A stretch of DNA of 64,000 nt from Pseudoclavibacter sp. RFBB5 (lineage in GTDB: Bacteria; Actinomycetota; Actinomycetes; Actinomycetales; Microbacteriaceae): NCBI RefSeq assembly GCF_002931555.1, contig NZ_PSTZ01000001.1, positions 310,001 to 374,000 of the forward strand, read 5' to 3'. Positions 55,946-64,000 of the stretch are shown here, piece by piece (positions within the stretch are counted from its first letter, which is position 1; each line of letters begins with the position of its first letter). A program made the position numbers and the translations under genes. The notes beneath the pieces are model-generated. The model had not been told where the DNA came from. It worked only from the letters and a program-made list of their open reading frames with translations, and searched no databases.

Positions 55946-56575
55946 GTGAGCACTGACATCCAGATCATCGAACGCTCGCGGGTGCAACCCGCGGCCTTCG
56001 CGGAACTGTACGACCGGCACAGCCGGCTCGTGCACCGGTACGCCGCGCGAAGAACGAACGAGCAGATCGCCGACGACGTCATGTCGGAGACGTTCCTCGT
56101 CGCCTTCGAGCAGCGCGTCCGCTTCGACACGACGAGAGGCGAGGTGCGGGCCTGGCTGCTCGGCATCGCGACGACGCTGCTCAAGAAGCACCGCCGCGTC
56201 GAGGCGCGCGAATGGCGCAGCTTCACCGCCTCTGACGCCGCCGCGCTGGCCGAGCACCGCGACTTCACTCCGGATGCTGAAGCCCGCCTCGACGCGGGAG
56301 CGCGGATGCGGAGCCTTGGTTCCGCGGTCGCCTCGCTCTCAAAGGGCGACCGAGACGCACTGCTTCTCTACGCGCTGGGGGACCTCGACTACGAGGGCGT
56401 CGCGGCGGCGCTCGGCATCCCGATCGGGACCGTCCGCTCACGCCTCAACCGCGCGCGGAGGAAGCTCCAGCGCGCCACTGAACTGCAGGAGAGCCGGCGC
56501 GCGAACGCGCAGGCCGCACACGGATTGGAGACACGCGATGGACGAGATCGAACTGCTGCGCCGAGTGCGCGCTGA
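55946..56575 (+). CDS. ECF-type RNA polymerase sigma factor
   Basis: 209 aa from GTG 55946 (MSTDIQII), preferred over GTG 55925 because family members commonly begin this way. Region 2 includes FAELYDRHSRLVHRYAARR and DDVMSETFLVAFE; region 4 has LDYEGVAAALGIPIGTVRSRLNRARRKL. GGAAC at 55927-55931 is an ECF-like -35 and may hint at autoregulation. Its end overlaps the next gene by 38 nt, so the two are coupled. Confidence 0.87.
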   Translation: MSTDIQIIERSRVQPAAFAELYDRHSRLVHRYAARRTNEQIADDVMSETFLVAFEQRVRFDTTRGEVRAWLLGIATTLLKKHRRVEAREWRSFTASDAAALAEHRDFTPDAEARLDAGARMRSLGSAVASLSKGDRDALLLYALGDLDYEGVAAALGIPIGTVRSRLNRARRKLQRATELQESRRANAQAAHGLETRDGRDRTAAPSAR

Positions 56576-57629
56576 CCAGGCCGGGCCAAGTCGAGCGGCG
56601 GTCGAGCGCGGACGGGATGCGCTTCTCGAGCGTGCGAGCGGGGCAGCGGGCGGTCGAGCACGGGGGCGTGCCTCCCGTCTGAGGCTCGGCGCGCGGTCAT
56701 CGTGGGGTCTCGGAGCGTTCATCGCGACGGGGGCCGCGGTTGTTGCTCTCGTTGTGACGATCGGCCTGAGTTCCGGTGGCCGGCCCGTGGTGAGTCCAGC
56801 GGGGCAGACGCCCGCGGTAGACGCAGGCGAGGCGGTGAGAGCTTCCGAGTTCCTGGACGACGCGGCCCGCCAGGTGGAAGAGAGCGGCGACCCGGTCCTT
56901 GCGCCAGGCGAATTCCTGAAGGTTGAGAGTCGAACGTTGCACGGGCAGCAACTCGCCCCGGACGGGGCCGCAGATGGGCGACCGGATTGGTACTACTCGT
57001 CGATCCGCGAGTTCTACATTCCTGCTGACCGCAGCGCGGAGTGGGTGACAAGGCTCGTGGGCGTGAGTTACGAACACGCGGCAGACGCGGATGCTGCGCT
57101 CGTAGCTGCCGACATCGAGGCCTTTCAGGCGCGTGAGGCGGAAATGTACGAGGGGGCTGGTCTGGACCCCGCCTATGAGCGTGCTGCGGGAGGGCAATTT
57201 GTTTCGGCGCAGTTCAGTCCCCAAGAGGTTGCGCGCATCGAGTGGTCCCAGGAGCCGGCGGTTGCCCTGCAGCAGGTCTATGACCTGACGGGGGTCAACG
57301 TTGGTCGGGAGATGGGGGCGTTGAGCACGATCGGCGACTTGCTGCAGCCGGGGGTCGTGGATGCGGCGACGGGAGCTGTCCTGCTCGAGGCGGCGGCGCT
57401 CATCCCAGGTATCCGCCTGCTCGATGCTCCTGTCGACTTCTCAGGCAGACAGGGGGTGGCCATAGCCGTGGATGAGGGCACCGGCTATGAGCACCAGCTT
57501 GTCTTCGACTCGGAGACTGGCTTGCCCATGGGGAGCCGAGCCATCGGGATGCCCGTCGACGGGACTGGTGGGACCGTGCTCTGGGAGTCCAGCGGCTACA
57601 GCTCTGCCGTCGTGGGTTTCGCGCCCTGA
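56538..57629 (+). CDS. Membrane-anchored partner of the ECF sigma factor
   Basis: 363 aa from ATG 56538 after GGAG. A cytosolic stretch of 60 residues (DEIELLRRVRADQAGPS) is followed by one membrane helix (about 65-85) and an extracellular domain of 270 residues. This is the layout of the CU044_5270-like proteins that replace anti-sigma factors in many actinobacteria. No zinc-binding ZAS motif is seen. It overlaps the sigma gene by 38 nt; control of the sigma factor is inferred from that. Confidence 0.8.
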   Translation: MDEIELLRRVRADQAGPSRAAVERGRDALLERASGAAGGRARGRASRLRLGARSSWGLGAFIATGAAVVALVVTIGLSSGGRPVVSPAGQTPAVDAGEAVRASEFLDDAARQVEESGDPVLAPGEFLKVESRTLHGQQLAPDGAADGRPDWYYSSIREFYIPADRSAEWVTRLVGVSYEHAADADAALVAADIEAFQAREAEMYEGAGLDPAYERAAGGQFVSAQFSPQEVARIEWSQEPAVALQQVYDLTGVNVGREMGALSTIGDLLQPGVVDAATGAVLLEAAALIPGIRLLDAPVDFSGRQGVAIAVDEGTGYEHQLVFDSETGLPMGSRAIGMPVDGTGGTVLWESSGYSSAVVGFAP

Positions 57630-57645
57630 CATTCAGGCCCAGTTC

Positions 57646-57691
57646 CCGCTGAGCGCTTCCTGACCACGGATTCGGGAGGCGCTCAGCGGGG
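57646..57691 (+). terminator. Terminator after the sigma-factor pair
   Basis: CCCGCTGAGCGCTTCC (57646-57661) pairs with 57676-57691 with one mismatch, 16 nt after the stop. No T-tract. Confidence 0.7.
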
Positions 57692-57729
57692 TTCCGGAGA
57701 CTGTCGGAGGTGCGTGCAAGACTGACCGG

Positions 57730-60700
57730 GTGCACAAACTCGCTGAGATGAGCTTGAGAAACCGCGCGCTGATCGCCCTTGTGACGCTCTCCGTGCTCCT
57801 CTTCGGTGGCCTGTCGATGACCTCGCTCAAGCAGGAACTGATTCCGTCGGTCTCCCTGCCCATCGTCTCGGTCGTCACGAGCTACCCGGGCGCCTCGCCC
57901 GAGATCGTCGACGAGGACGTATCCCGCCTCGTCGAGACGTCCCTCCAGGGGCTCCAGGGGCTCTCCTCGACCCAGGTCACCTCCAGCGCGAACCTCTCGT
58001 CGGTGACGGTCGAATTCGAGTACGGCACCGACACGGTCTACGCAGAGCAGCGCATCCAGCAGGCCCTCAACCGCATCGAGAGCCAACTCCCCGAGGGCAC
58101 CGAGACGACCGTGCTCAGCGGGTCGATCGATGACTTCCCTGTCATCCAGATCGCGGCCACCGGCGGCACAAATGCTGAAGAGCTGGCCGCGAGCCTCGAG
58201 AGCTCGACCGTGCCCGGTCTCACCGAACTCGACGGGGTGCGCGAAGCGGCGGTCAGCGGCGCACCGGTCTCTCGCATCGAGATCACCCCAGACCAGGCGG
58301 CGCTCGCGGGAGCTGGCGCCAGCATCCAGAGCATCCGCGACACGCTCGACGCCGCCGGCACGCTCATCCCCATCGGCCAGATCACCGAGGGCGACGACGC
58401 CCTCACCGTGCAGGCCGGGACGCTGCTGGACAACGTCGACGCCATCGCCGCCCTTCCGCTCAGCGGCGCGAACCCCGCCACGACCACCCTCGGCGACGTC
58501 GCCACGCTCGAGCTCGGACCGGAGCCCGCCAGCTCCATCTCCCGCGTCAACGGCGAAGACGCCCTCACGGTCTCCGTCACGAAGCTCGCGAACGCCAACA
58601 CCGTCGAGGTCTCCCAGGCGGTTCGGGATGCGCTGCCCGCGCTCCAGGCGTCCATCGGCGGGGGCGCGACCCTGCAGATCGTGTTCGACCAGGCCCCGTT
58701 CATCCAGCAGTCCATCGACACGCTCGTCGTCGAAGGACTCCTGGGGCTCGTCTTCGCCGTCATCGTCATCTTCGTGTTCCTGCTGTCGTTCCGCGCGACA
58801 CTCGTGACCGCGATCTCCATCCCGACCTCGCTGCTCGTCACCTTCATCGGCCTGCAAGCCGCCGAGTATTCCCTCAACATCCTCACGCTCGGGGCGCTCA
58901 CCATCGCGATCGGTCGAGTCGTCGACGACTCGATCGTGGTCATCGAGAACATCAAGCGGCACATGGCGATGCACCCCGGCGCCAGCCTGCGGGGCAGCGA
59001 ACGCGTGCGAGTGATCTCTGAAGCGGTCCGCGAGGTGGCCACCGCCGTCACCAGCGCGACGATCGCCACCGTCGCCGTCTACCTCCCCATCGCGTTCGTC
59101 GGCGACATCTCCGGAGAGCTCTTCCGCCCGTTCGCGCTCACGAGCGTCATCGCCCTGTTGGCGTCGCTGCTCGTCTCCCTCACCATCGTGCCCGTGCTCG
59201 CCTACTGGATGCTCGGCGGGCGGCACCTCAAGCGTCGCGCCCGCGTCGGCACGGCGGAGACCTGGTCGGGCAACGGCAACGGCGCCGAGACCGGTGACGC
59301 GTCGACGCCTTCGGAGCCGAGCAGAGAACGTGAGCACGTGCTTGCGAGCGAATCCGCACCCGCCACGGACGTCGTCGCCGTCCAAGGCTCGGAGACGAAG
59401 ACGGAGACGGCGAGCAGCGACGGCCCCGTCGAGGCCGTTCGAGTGCGCCCGCGCCGCGAACGCGCGCAGCGTGACGCCGGGAGGTTCGCACCCCTCGGTC
59501 TGCGGAGTGACGACGAAGAGCTCCACCCGCGCCGAGCCCGCCGCCGCCAGGCAGAACAGGGAGCGGGTGTCGCAGGTCGTGCAGAGCACGGCCCCGACTC
59601 CGAGCTCGCGACCGCGCACGAGGAATCGAGCTGGCTGCAGCGCGGCTACGAGCCGGTGCTGGGATGGACCCTCCGCCGACCCTTCATCACCCTCGGCGCG
59701 GCCGTCCTCATCCTCATCCTCACGGGCGCCCTCGCTCCGCTCATGAAGACCAACTTCCTCGGCAACACCGGCAGCAACAGCTTCACGGTGACGCAGGCTC
59801 TCGAACCCAACCTCACGCTCGCCGCCTCCGGGGAAGCCGCCTCGCAGGTGGAGGACATCCTGCGAGCCAAGCAAGGTGTCGAGACCGTGCAGCTCACGAT
59901 CGGCGGAGGCGGCGCGGCCTCGCTCTTCACCGGCGGCGGCGCCTCCCGCGCCAGCTTCTCCGTGACCACATCGACAGACGCCGACTCCGACGCGATCCAG
60001 GCCGAACTGCGCGAAGAACTCGACGCCCTCCCCGAAGAAGCTGGCGAGATCTCCGTCGGCGGCGGCGGAAGCGCCGGCTTCTCCAGCGCCATCAGCGTCG
60101 ACCTCACGGCTCCAGACGCGGAGACGCTCCGCGAGGCGAGCGACCAGGTCGTCGCCACCCTCACCGGCGTCGAAGAACTCGGGGAAGTCACGAGCGACCT
60201 CGACGAGACCCGCCCCTTCGTGCAGATGGATATCGACCAGGCGACGGCCGCCCAGTACGGGCTCAGCCAGACCGCCATCGGCGGCATCGTCGCCCAGCAG
60301 CTCCAGCCCACCCCCGTCGGCTCCCTCACCGTCGACGGCGCCAGCGTGCAGGTCGTGCTGCTCGGGGCGGAACCGCCCGCCAACATCGATGCGCTTCGCG
60401 CCACGAGCATCCCAACCGCGCTCGGGCCCGTCCCGCTCACCACGCTCGCGACGGTCGAGATCGTCGACGGACCAGTCTCCATCTCGTCAGAGCGAGGCGT
60501 GCCCCTCGCCTCCGTCACCGTCGTCCCGACCGACGACAACCTGAGCTCCGCAAACGCACTCATCACCGAGCAGCTCGACTCGCTGACACTCCCAGAAGGC
60601 GCGACGGCTGTGCTCGGCGGCGTCAGCTCAGACCAGGCCGCCGCCTTCCAGCAGCTCGGGCTCGCACTGCTCGCCGCCATCCTCATCGTCTACATCGTCA

Positions 60701-61203
60701 TGGTCGCGACGTTCAAGAGCCTCCTGCAGCCGCTGCTGCTCCTCGTCTCGGTACCCTTCGCCGCGACCGGAGCCATCCTGCTGCAGCTCGCGAGCGGGGT
60801 TCCCCTCGGCGTCGCCTCGCTCATCGGCGTGCTCATGCTCATCGGCGTGGTCGTCACGAACGCCATCGTGCTCATCGACCTCGTCAACCAGTTCAGGGAG
60901 CGAGGACTCGCCGTTCGCGACGCGATCCTCGCCGGCGGCGCCCGCCGAGTCCGTCCCATCGTCATGACCGCCCTCGCGACGATGCTCGCCCTCACGCCCA
61001 TGGCGTTGGGCATCACCGGCCACGGCGGGTTCATCTCGCAGCCCCTCGCCCTCGTCGTCATCGGAGGACTCCTCTCCTCAACCGTCCTGACGCTCCTCGT
61101 GCTCCCCGCGCTCTACACGGTGGTCGAAGGCCCGCTTGAGCGGCGCCGCGCTCGACGTGACGCGCGCATCGAGGAAGAACTGGCCGCCAACGACGTCGAC
61201 TGA
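57730..61203 (+). CDS. RND-family (AcrB-like) efflux transporter with a cytosolic insert
   Basis: 1157 aa from GTG 57730. Two repeats of one helix, a large external domain and five helices. The proton-relay motif GRVVDDSIVVIENIKRH in TM4 is intact, and TM10 reads VVVTNAIVLIDLVNQF. Family proteins in Gram-positives (SwrC/YerP) are about 1050 aa; the extra length is a polar, Glu/Arg/Ser-rich insert at about 495-640 in the loop between the two halves. No adaptor or outer-membrane partner is expected or seen. The substrate may be a lipid-like or peptide product. Confidence 0.9.
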   Translation: MHKLAEMSLRNRALIALVTLSVLLFGGLSMTSLKQELIPSVSLPIVSVVTSYPGASPEIVDEDVSRLVETSLQGLQGLSSTQVTSSANLSSVTVEFEYGTDTVYAEQRIQQALNRIESQLPEGTETTVLSGSIDDFPVIQIAATGGTNAEELAASLESSTVPGLTELDGVREAAVSGAPVSRIEITPDQAALAGAGASIQSIRDTLDAAGTLIPIGQITEGDDALTVQAGTLLDNVDAIAALPLSGANPATTTLGDVATLELGPEPASSISRVNGEDALTVSVTKLANANTVEVSQAVRDALPALQASIGGGATLQIVFDQAPFIQQSIDTLVVEGLLGLVFAVIVIFVFLLSFRATLVTAISIPTSLLVTFIGLQAAEYSLNILTLGALTIAIGRVVDDSIVVIENIKRHMAMHPGASLRGSERVRVISEAVREVATAVTSATIATVAVYLPIAFVGDISGELFRPFALTSVIALLASLLVSLTIVPVLAYWMLGGRHLKRRARVGTAETWSGNGNGAETGDASTPSEPSREREHVLASESAPATDVVAVQGSETKTETASSDGPVEAVRVRPRRERAQRDAGRFAPLGLRSDDEELHPRRARRRQAEQGAGVAGRAEHGPDSELATAHEESSWLQRGYEPVLGWTLRRPFITLGAAVLILILTGALAPLMKTNFLGNTGSNSFTVTQALEPNLTLAASGEAASQVEDILRAKQGVETVQLTIGGGGAASLFTGGGASRASFSVTTSTDADSDAIQAELREELDALPEEAGEISVGGGGSAGFSSAISVDLTAPDAETLREASDQVVATLTGVEELGEVTSDLDETRPFVQMDIDQATAAQYGLSQTAIGGIVAQQLQPTPVGSLTVDGASVQVVLLGAEPPANIDALRATSIPTALGPVPLTTLATVEIVDGPVSISSERGVPLASVTVVPTDDNLSSANALITEQLDSLTLPEGATAVLGGVSSDQAAAFQQLGLALLAAILIVYIVMVATFKSLLQPLLLLVSVPFAATGAILLQLASGVPLGVASLIGVLMLIGVVVTNAIVLIDLVNQFRERGLAVRDAILAGGARRVRPIVMTALATMLALTPMALGITGHGGFISQPLALVVIGGLLSSTVLTLLVLPALYTVVEGPLERRRARRDARIEEELAANDVD

Positions 61204-61382
61204 CCCGGTTGGGGGATCGGAGCGCGAGGACGTATCCGGACCCGCTCGGTCGCGGATTCCGGCGAGAGTTCGGGACGCCGCACGTTCCCGTCTGGTCAGA
61301 GCGAGCGACGTGAGCTAGCCTGGCAAGTTGGGCATGCGCCGAATTCTGTGTGAGCAGCGTGCCAGATCTGGAGAAGGCACAC

Positions 61383-63542
61383 ATGCCCAAGCGCAAAGCA
61401 AAGGGCGGGTTCAAGCCCGCGAGCAACTACATTCCCAAGGATTCTGCGGGCCGCGGCGAGCGACCCGCCCGCGCCGGCGGCGGTGCCGGCCCCGGTGGCA
61501 ACCCACGCTGGGCGAGCGAGAACCGCCGAGACGGGGCGGCCGGAGACGACCGTCGCGGAGGCTACGCCGGACGCGACGACCGACGCGGGAGCTCCGCTGG
61601 ACGCGACGACCGACGCGGCTCGGGTGCGGCGGGCAGCGGCGAGCGCGGCGCCTTCCGCGGAGACGACCGCCGGTCCGGCGGAACTCGCGCGGGCGGCGAC
61701 GACCGCCGCGGCAGCTATGCCGGACGCGGCGACGACCGCCGAGGCGGTTCTGCGGGCGGCGACGACCGCCGCGGCAGCTATGCCGGACGCGGCGACGACC
61801 GCCGAGGCGGCTACGGCAGCAACACCCGGCCAGGTGACGACCGGCGGAGCGCCGGCCGAGGCTCGGACGACCGTCGTGGCGGCTACAGCGACCGCAGCGA
61901 CGACCGTCGTGGCGGCTACGACGCGTCCGGCCGCAACGATTCCTTCGACCGCGGCGGCGACCGCGACCGCGGCGGCTCGCGCGGCTCCGACCAGAGCCGT
62001 CCCCGCGGCGACGACCGCTACAGCACCCGCCGAGGAGCACCCGCGCGCGGAGCAGCATCAGCGCGCGGCGGCGCTCGCGGGCGCGACGGGCAGTTCTCCG
62101 ATCGCAACGAGCGCATCGACCGTCACCACCACGACGCCCTCCGCCAGTCGCATGGGCGTCAGCCGGCGGCCGGCTCGCGCGGCGACCGCAGCGCCAAGCA
62201 CTTCGACCCCACGGCTCGCGGCGCGAACCAGCCGCAGCGCGGGGCGATCCAGGACTACCGCAGCCACAGCCAGTCCGTCGCGGGCCGCGCCCCCTCTCAC
62301 GACGAGGACCGCGTGCTCGAGCGTCTCGCCCCGACCGCGGTCGGCGCGAAGAACGCCGACGGCCTGAGCTTCGGCGACCTCGGGCTCGGCGCCAACATCG
62401 TCGACGCGCTCGCCGAACTCGGCGCACCGAGCCCGTTCCCCATCCAGGCATCGACGATCCCGGATGCGATCCAGGGGCGTGACGTGCTCGGCCGTGGCCG
62501 GACCGGCAGCGGCAAGACGATCGCGTTCGGCGCAGCCCTCGTGCAGCGGCTCAGCGTCGCGCGCGGCCGCGATGCCGACGCCAGCAAGCGCAAGATCGGG
62601 CGCGCGCCCCGCGCCCTCATCGTCGCGCCGACACGCGAGCTCGCCCTGCAGATCGACCGGACCATCCAGCCGATCGCCCGCAGCGTCGGCCTCTTCACAA
62701 CCCAGGTGTACGGGGGCGTGCCGCAGCAGCGTCAGGTCACGGCCCTCGGGCGCGGCGTCGACATCGTCATCGGAACCCCCGGCCGCATCGAGGACCTCGA
62801 GCGTCAGGGCTTCCTGCGGCTCGACCAGGTCGAGTTCACGGTGCTCGACGAAGCCGACCAGATGTGCGACCTCGGGTTCCTCGAGCCCGTGCAGCGCATC
62901 CTGCGCATGACCATGCCCGGCGGACAACGCCTGCTGTTCTCGGCGACGCTCGACGCGGCCGTGCAGCGACTTGTGACGGAGTTCCTCAAGAAGCCGTCCG
63001 TGCACGAGGTGGCGGGCGAGGAAGAGCAGCACACCGACATCGACCACAGCGTGCTCGTCGTCGAGCGCGACGACAAGCGCGCCGTCATCGAGCAGCTCGC
63101 CGGCTCCGGCGGCCGCGTGCTGATCTTCACGAAGACGCGTATCGCCGCCGAGGGGCTCGCCACCGAGCTGTCGATGGCCGGCGTGCCCGCGGCTGCGCTC
63201 CACGGCGACCTCACGCAGGGGCGACGCACGCACAACCTGCGCCTGCTCACGAGTGGCAAGGTCAACGTGCTCGTCGCGACTGACGTCGCCGCGCGCGGTA
63301 TCCACGTCGATGACATCCGTCTCGTGATCCAGTCGGACATGCCGGAGGAGTACAAGTCGTACCTCCACCGCTCCGGCCGAACGGGTCGCGCGGGACAGCG
63401 CGGCACGGTGGTCACGGTCATCCCGAAGCAGCGTCGTCGCCGAATGTCCGAGCTGCTCGAGCGGGCCGAGATCGACGCGCCCATGATCCCGGCGCGCCCG
63501 GGCGGCGCCGAGCTCGACGCCTTCATGGCGTACGCAGACTAG
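61383..63542 (+). CDS. DEAD-box RNA helicase with a long RGG-like N-terminus
   Basis: 719 aa from ATG 61383 after GGAGAAGG. Residues 1-300 are a disordered, Arg/Gly/Asp-rich region of repeated DDRRGG units; the helicase core follows with Q motif, GRGRTGSGKT (I), PTRELALQ (Ia), GTPGRIEDL (Ib), DEAD (II), SAT (III), TDVAARGIH (V) and HRSGRTGRAG (VI). In most DEAD-box proteins RGG-rich tails are at the C-terminus. Probably an RNA chaperone in cold or ribosome biogenesis, with the tail driving RNA binding or condensation. Terminated by 63566-63610. Confidence 0.92.
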   Translation: MPKRKAKGGFKPASNYIPKDSAGRGERPARAGGGAGPGGNPRWASENRRDGAAGDDRRGGYAGRDDRRGSSAGRDDRRGSGAAGSGERGAFRGDDRRSGGTRAGGDDRRGSYAGRGDDRRGGSAGGDDRRGSYAGRGDDRRGGYGSNTRPGDDRRSAGRGSDDRRGGYSDRSDDRRGGYDASGRNDSFDRGGDRDRGGSRGSDQSRPRGDDRYSTRRGAPARGAASARGGARGRDGQFSDRNERIDRHHHDALRQSHGRQPAAGSRGDRSAKHFDPTARGANQPQRGAIQDYRSHSQSVAGRAPSHDEDRVLERLAPTAVGAKNADGLSFGDLGLGANIVDALAELGAPSPFPIQASTIPDAIQGRDVLGRGRTGSGKTIAFGAALVQRLSVARGRDADASKRKIGRAPRALIVAPTRELALQIDRTIQPIARSVGLFTTQVYGGVPQQRQVTALGRGVDIVIGTPGRIEDLERQGFLRLDQVEFTVLDEADQMCDLGFLEPVQRILRMTMPGGQRLLFSATLDAAVQRLVTEFLKKPSVHEVAGEEEQHTDIDHSVLVVERDDKRAVIEQLAGSGGRVLIFTKTRIAAEGLATELSMAGVPAAALHGDLTQGRRTHNLRLLTSGKVNVLVATDVAARGIHVDDIRLVIQSDMPEEYKSYLHRSGRTGRAGQRGTVVTVIPKQRRRRMSELLERAEIDAPMIPARPGGAELDAFMAYAD
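61689..61810 (+). repeat. 59-nt perfect direct repeat in the helicase gene
   Basis: 61689-61747 and 61752-61810 are the same over 59 nt, period 63 nt (21 codons), encoding the GDDRRGSYAGRG-type unit. Diverged units extend on either side from about 61540 to 61990. The perfect match points to a recent duplication and possible length variation among strains. Confidence 0.88.
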
Positions 63543-63565
63543 GTGCCCCGCGCGAGCTGATCGAC

Positions 63566-63610
63566 CGATGCCCCTCTGGACGAACACACCCTTCGTCCAG
63601 AGGGGCATCG
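63566..63610 (+). terminator. Terminator after the helicase gene
   Basis: CGATGCCCCTCTGGACGAA (63566-63584) pairs perfectly with 63592-63610 over 19 bp with a 7-nt loop, 24 nt after the stop. Confidence 0.85.
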
Positions 63611-63662
63611 TCGTTCGTGCCCGCACCCGAAACGTGGATGATCGCCGCGTAGCGTTGCGCGC

Positions 63663-63998
63663 ATGAGCGAACAGCAGGCGAACGACCCGCAGGCGCGGGC
63701 AGACCAGGCAAGCGCGGGCGAGGACGTCGCGGCGAACGGTGAAGGCTCCGGCGGCGAGAGCGCCGGCCACGAGAGCGCGGCGCGCATCAGCACCGAGCAG
63801 CTCGCCAACGAGCGCGCGAACGGCGACGGCCACCTCTTCCCCGACGCGGGCTCGCTCTTCGAGCCGGAGCCCGCCGACACCCCGCAGGAGCTTGAGGCTG
63901 AGGTCGAGGAAGCGGAGAAGCACGACAAGCGCTTCGCGACCGGGCCAGATGAGTGGGGCGTGGCCGAGAGCAATTTCGGGCAGAACACGAGCGAGTAG
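63663..63998 (+). CDS. Acidic low-complexity protein of unknown function
   Basis: 111 aa from ATG 63663. It is rich in Glu, Asp, Ala and Gln, with a helical middle (RISTEQLANERANGDGHLF) and an acidic stretch (ELEAEVEEAEKHDKRF). No known domain, membrane segment or signal peptide. The stop is 2 nt from the window end, so downstream context is missing. Likely real because of the clean start and codon use, but unrecognised. Confidence 0.65.
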   Translation: MSEQQANDPQARADQASAGEDVAANGEGSGGESAGHESAARISTEQLANERANGDGHLFPDAGSLFEPEPADTPQELEAEVEEAEKHDKRFATGPDEWGVAESNFGQNTSE

Positions 63999-64000
63999 CG

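Noticed and set aside
57400-59874. 824-codon open frame on the minus strand opposite the RND transporter and the sigma partner
   Set aside because: Stop-free antisense frames are expected at this GC content. Its composition follows the complement of the sense codons, it has no domain, and it spans two convincing sense genes and a terminator.

Overview
This window is a stretch of a high-GC actinobacterial chromosome, most likely from the family Microbacteriaceae. The signs are strong G/C third-position codon use, many GTG starts, 1-, 4- and 8-nt start/stop overlaps, a Streptomyces-type PfkA, a DUF3073 protein, a PurS-PurQ pair, a BioYMN cassette, and constant use of the hexamer GGATGC/GCATCC. 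No transposase, integrase, phage gene, CRISPR array, rRNA or tRNA gene was recognised, so it reads as ordinary chromosome carrying one notable catabolic island and many small palindromic repeats.

Layout. 1-5 kb: a YdeI-like protein, then a LacI-regulated pair (an Nramp-fold transporter with altered metal-site motifs and a DapA/NAL-superfamily aldolase) with LacI-type operators. 5-7 kb: a TetR/MFS efflux pair. 7-14 kb: pfkA, a DUF3817 protein, purS-purQ, an AI-2E-type permease with a partner membrane protein, and a transaldolase. 14-18 kb: a second TetR/MFS efflux pair, a DUF1905 protein and a SulP transporter. 18-27 kb: purC-purD, bioY-bioM-bioN, purF and purM, plus two small genes. 27-43 kb: an asparaginase, then the catabolic island. 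43-52 kb: an alpha/beta hydrolase, an FBP-domain protein, cstA with its YbdD-type partner, small membrane proteins, a flavoprotein, an ABC/FtsX export pair and a crcB pair. 52-64 kb: a PadR/DUF4097 pair, a YdcF-type protein, an ECF sigma factor with a partner, an RND pump, a DEAD-box helicase with a long RGG-like N-terminus, and an acidic small protein.

The main result is at 28640-42813. Two transcription units together hold everything expected for uptake and five-step degradation of ergothioneine, or a close S-substituted histidine betaine. The parts are an OpuC/ProX-type (betaine family) ABC transporter, a histidine-ammonia-lyase homologue that has lost the MIO (Ala-Ser-Gly) triad, a urocanase paralogue, a DUF917 (S-methyl-thiohydantoin desulfurase family) protein, a cyclic amidohydrolase of the hydantoinase/allantoinase type, and an M20 N-carbamoyl-amino-acid hydrolase. 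An IclR regulator lies inside the second unit. No imidazolonepropionase (HutI) or formiminoglutamase is present, which argues against plain histidine utilisation. An alanine dehydrogenase/Lrp pair sits between the two units.

A second result is a family of intergenic palindromic elements. Seven copies are exactly 82 nt (20-nt arm, 42-nt centre, 20-nt arm). Arm ends are conserved (CTGTCCAAC-like) while inner arm sequences vary from copy to copy yet stay largely self-complementary. Most lie just downstream of stop codons. Related palindromes of other sequence classes occupy several more intergenic gaps.
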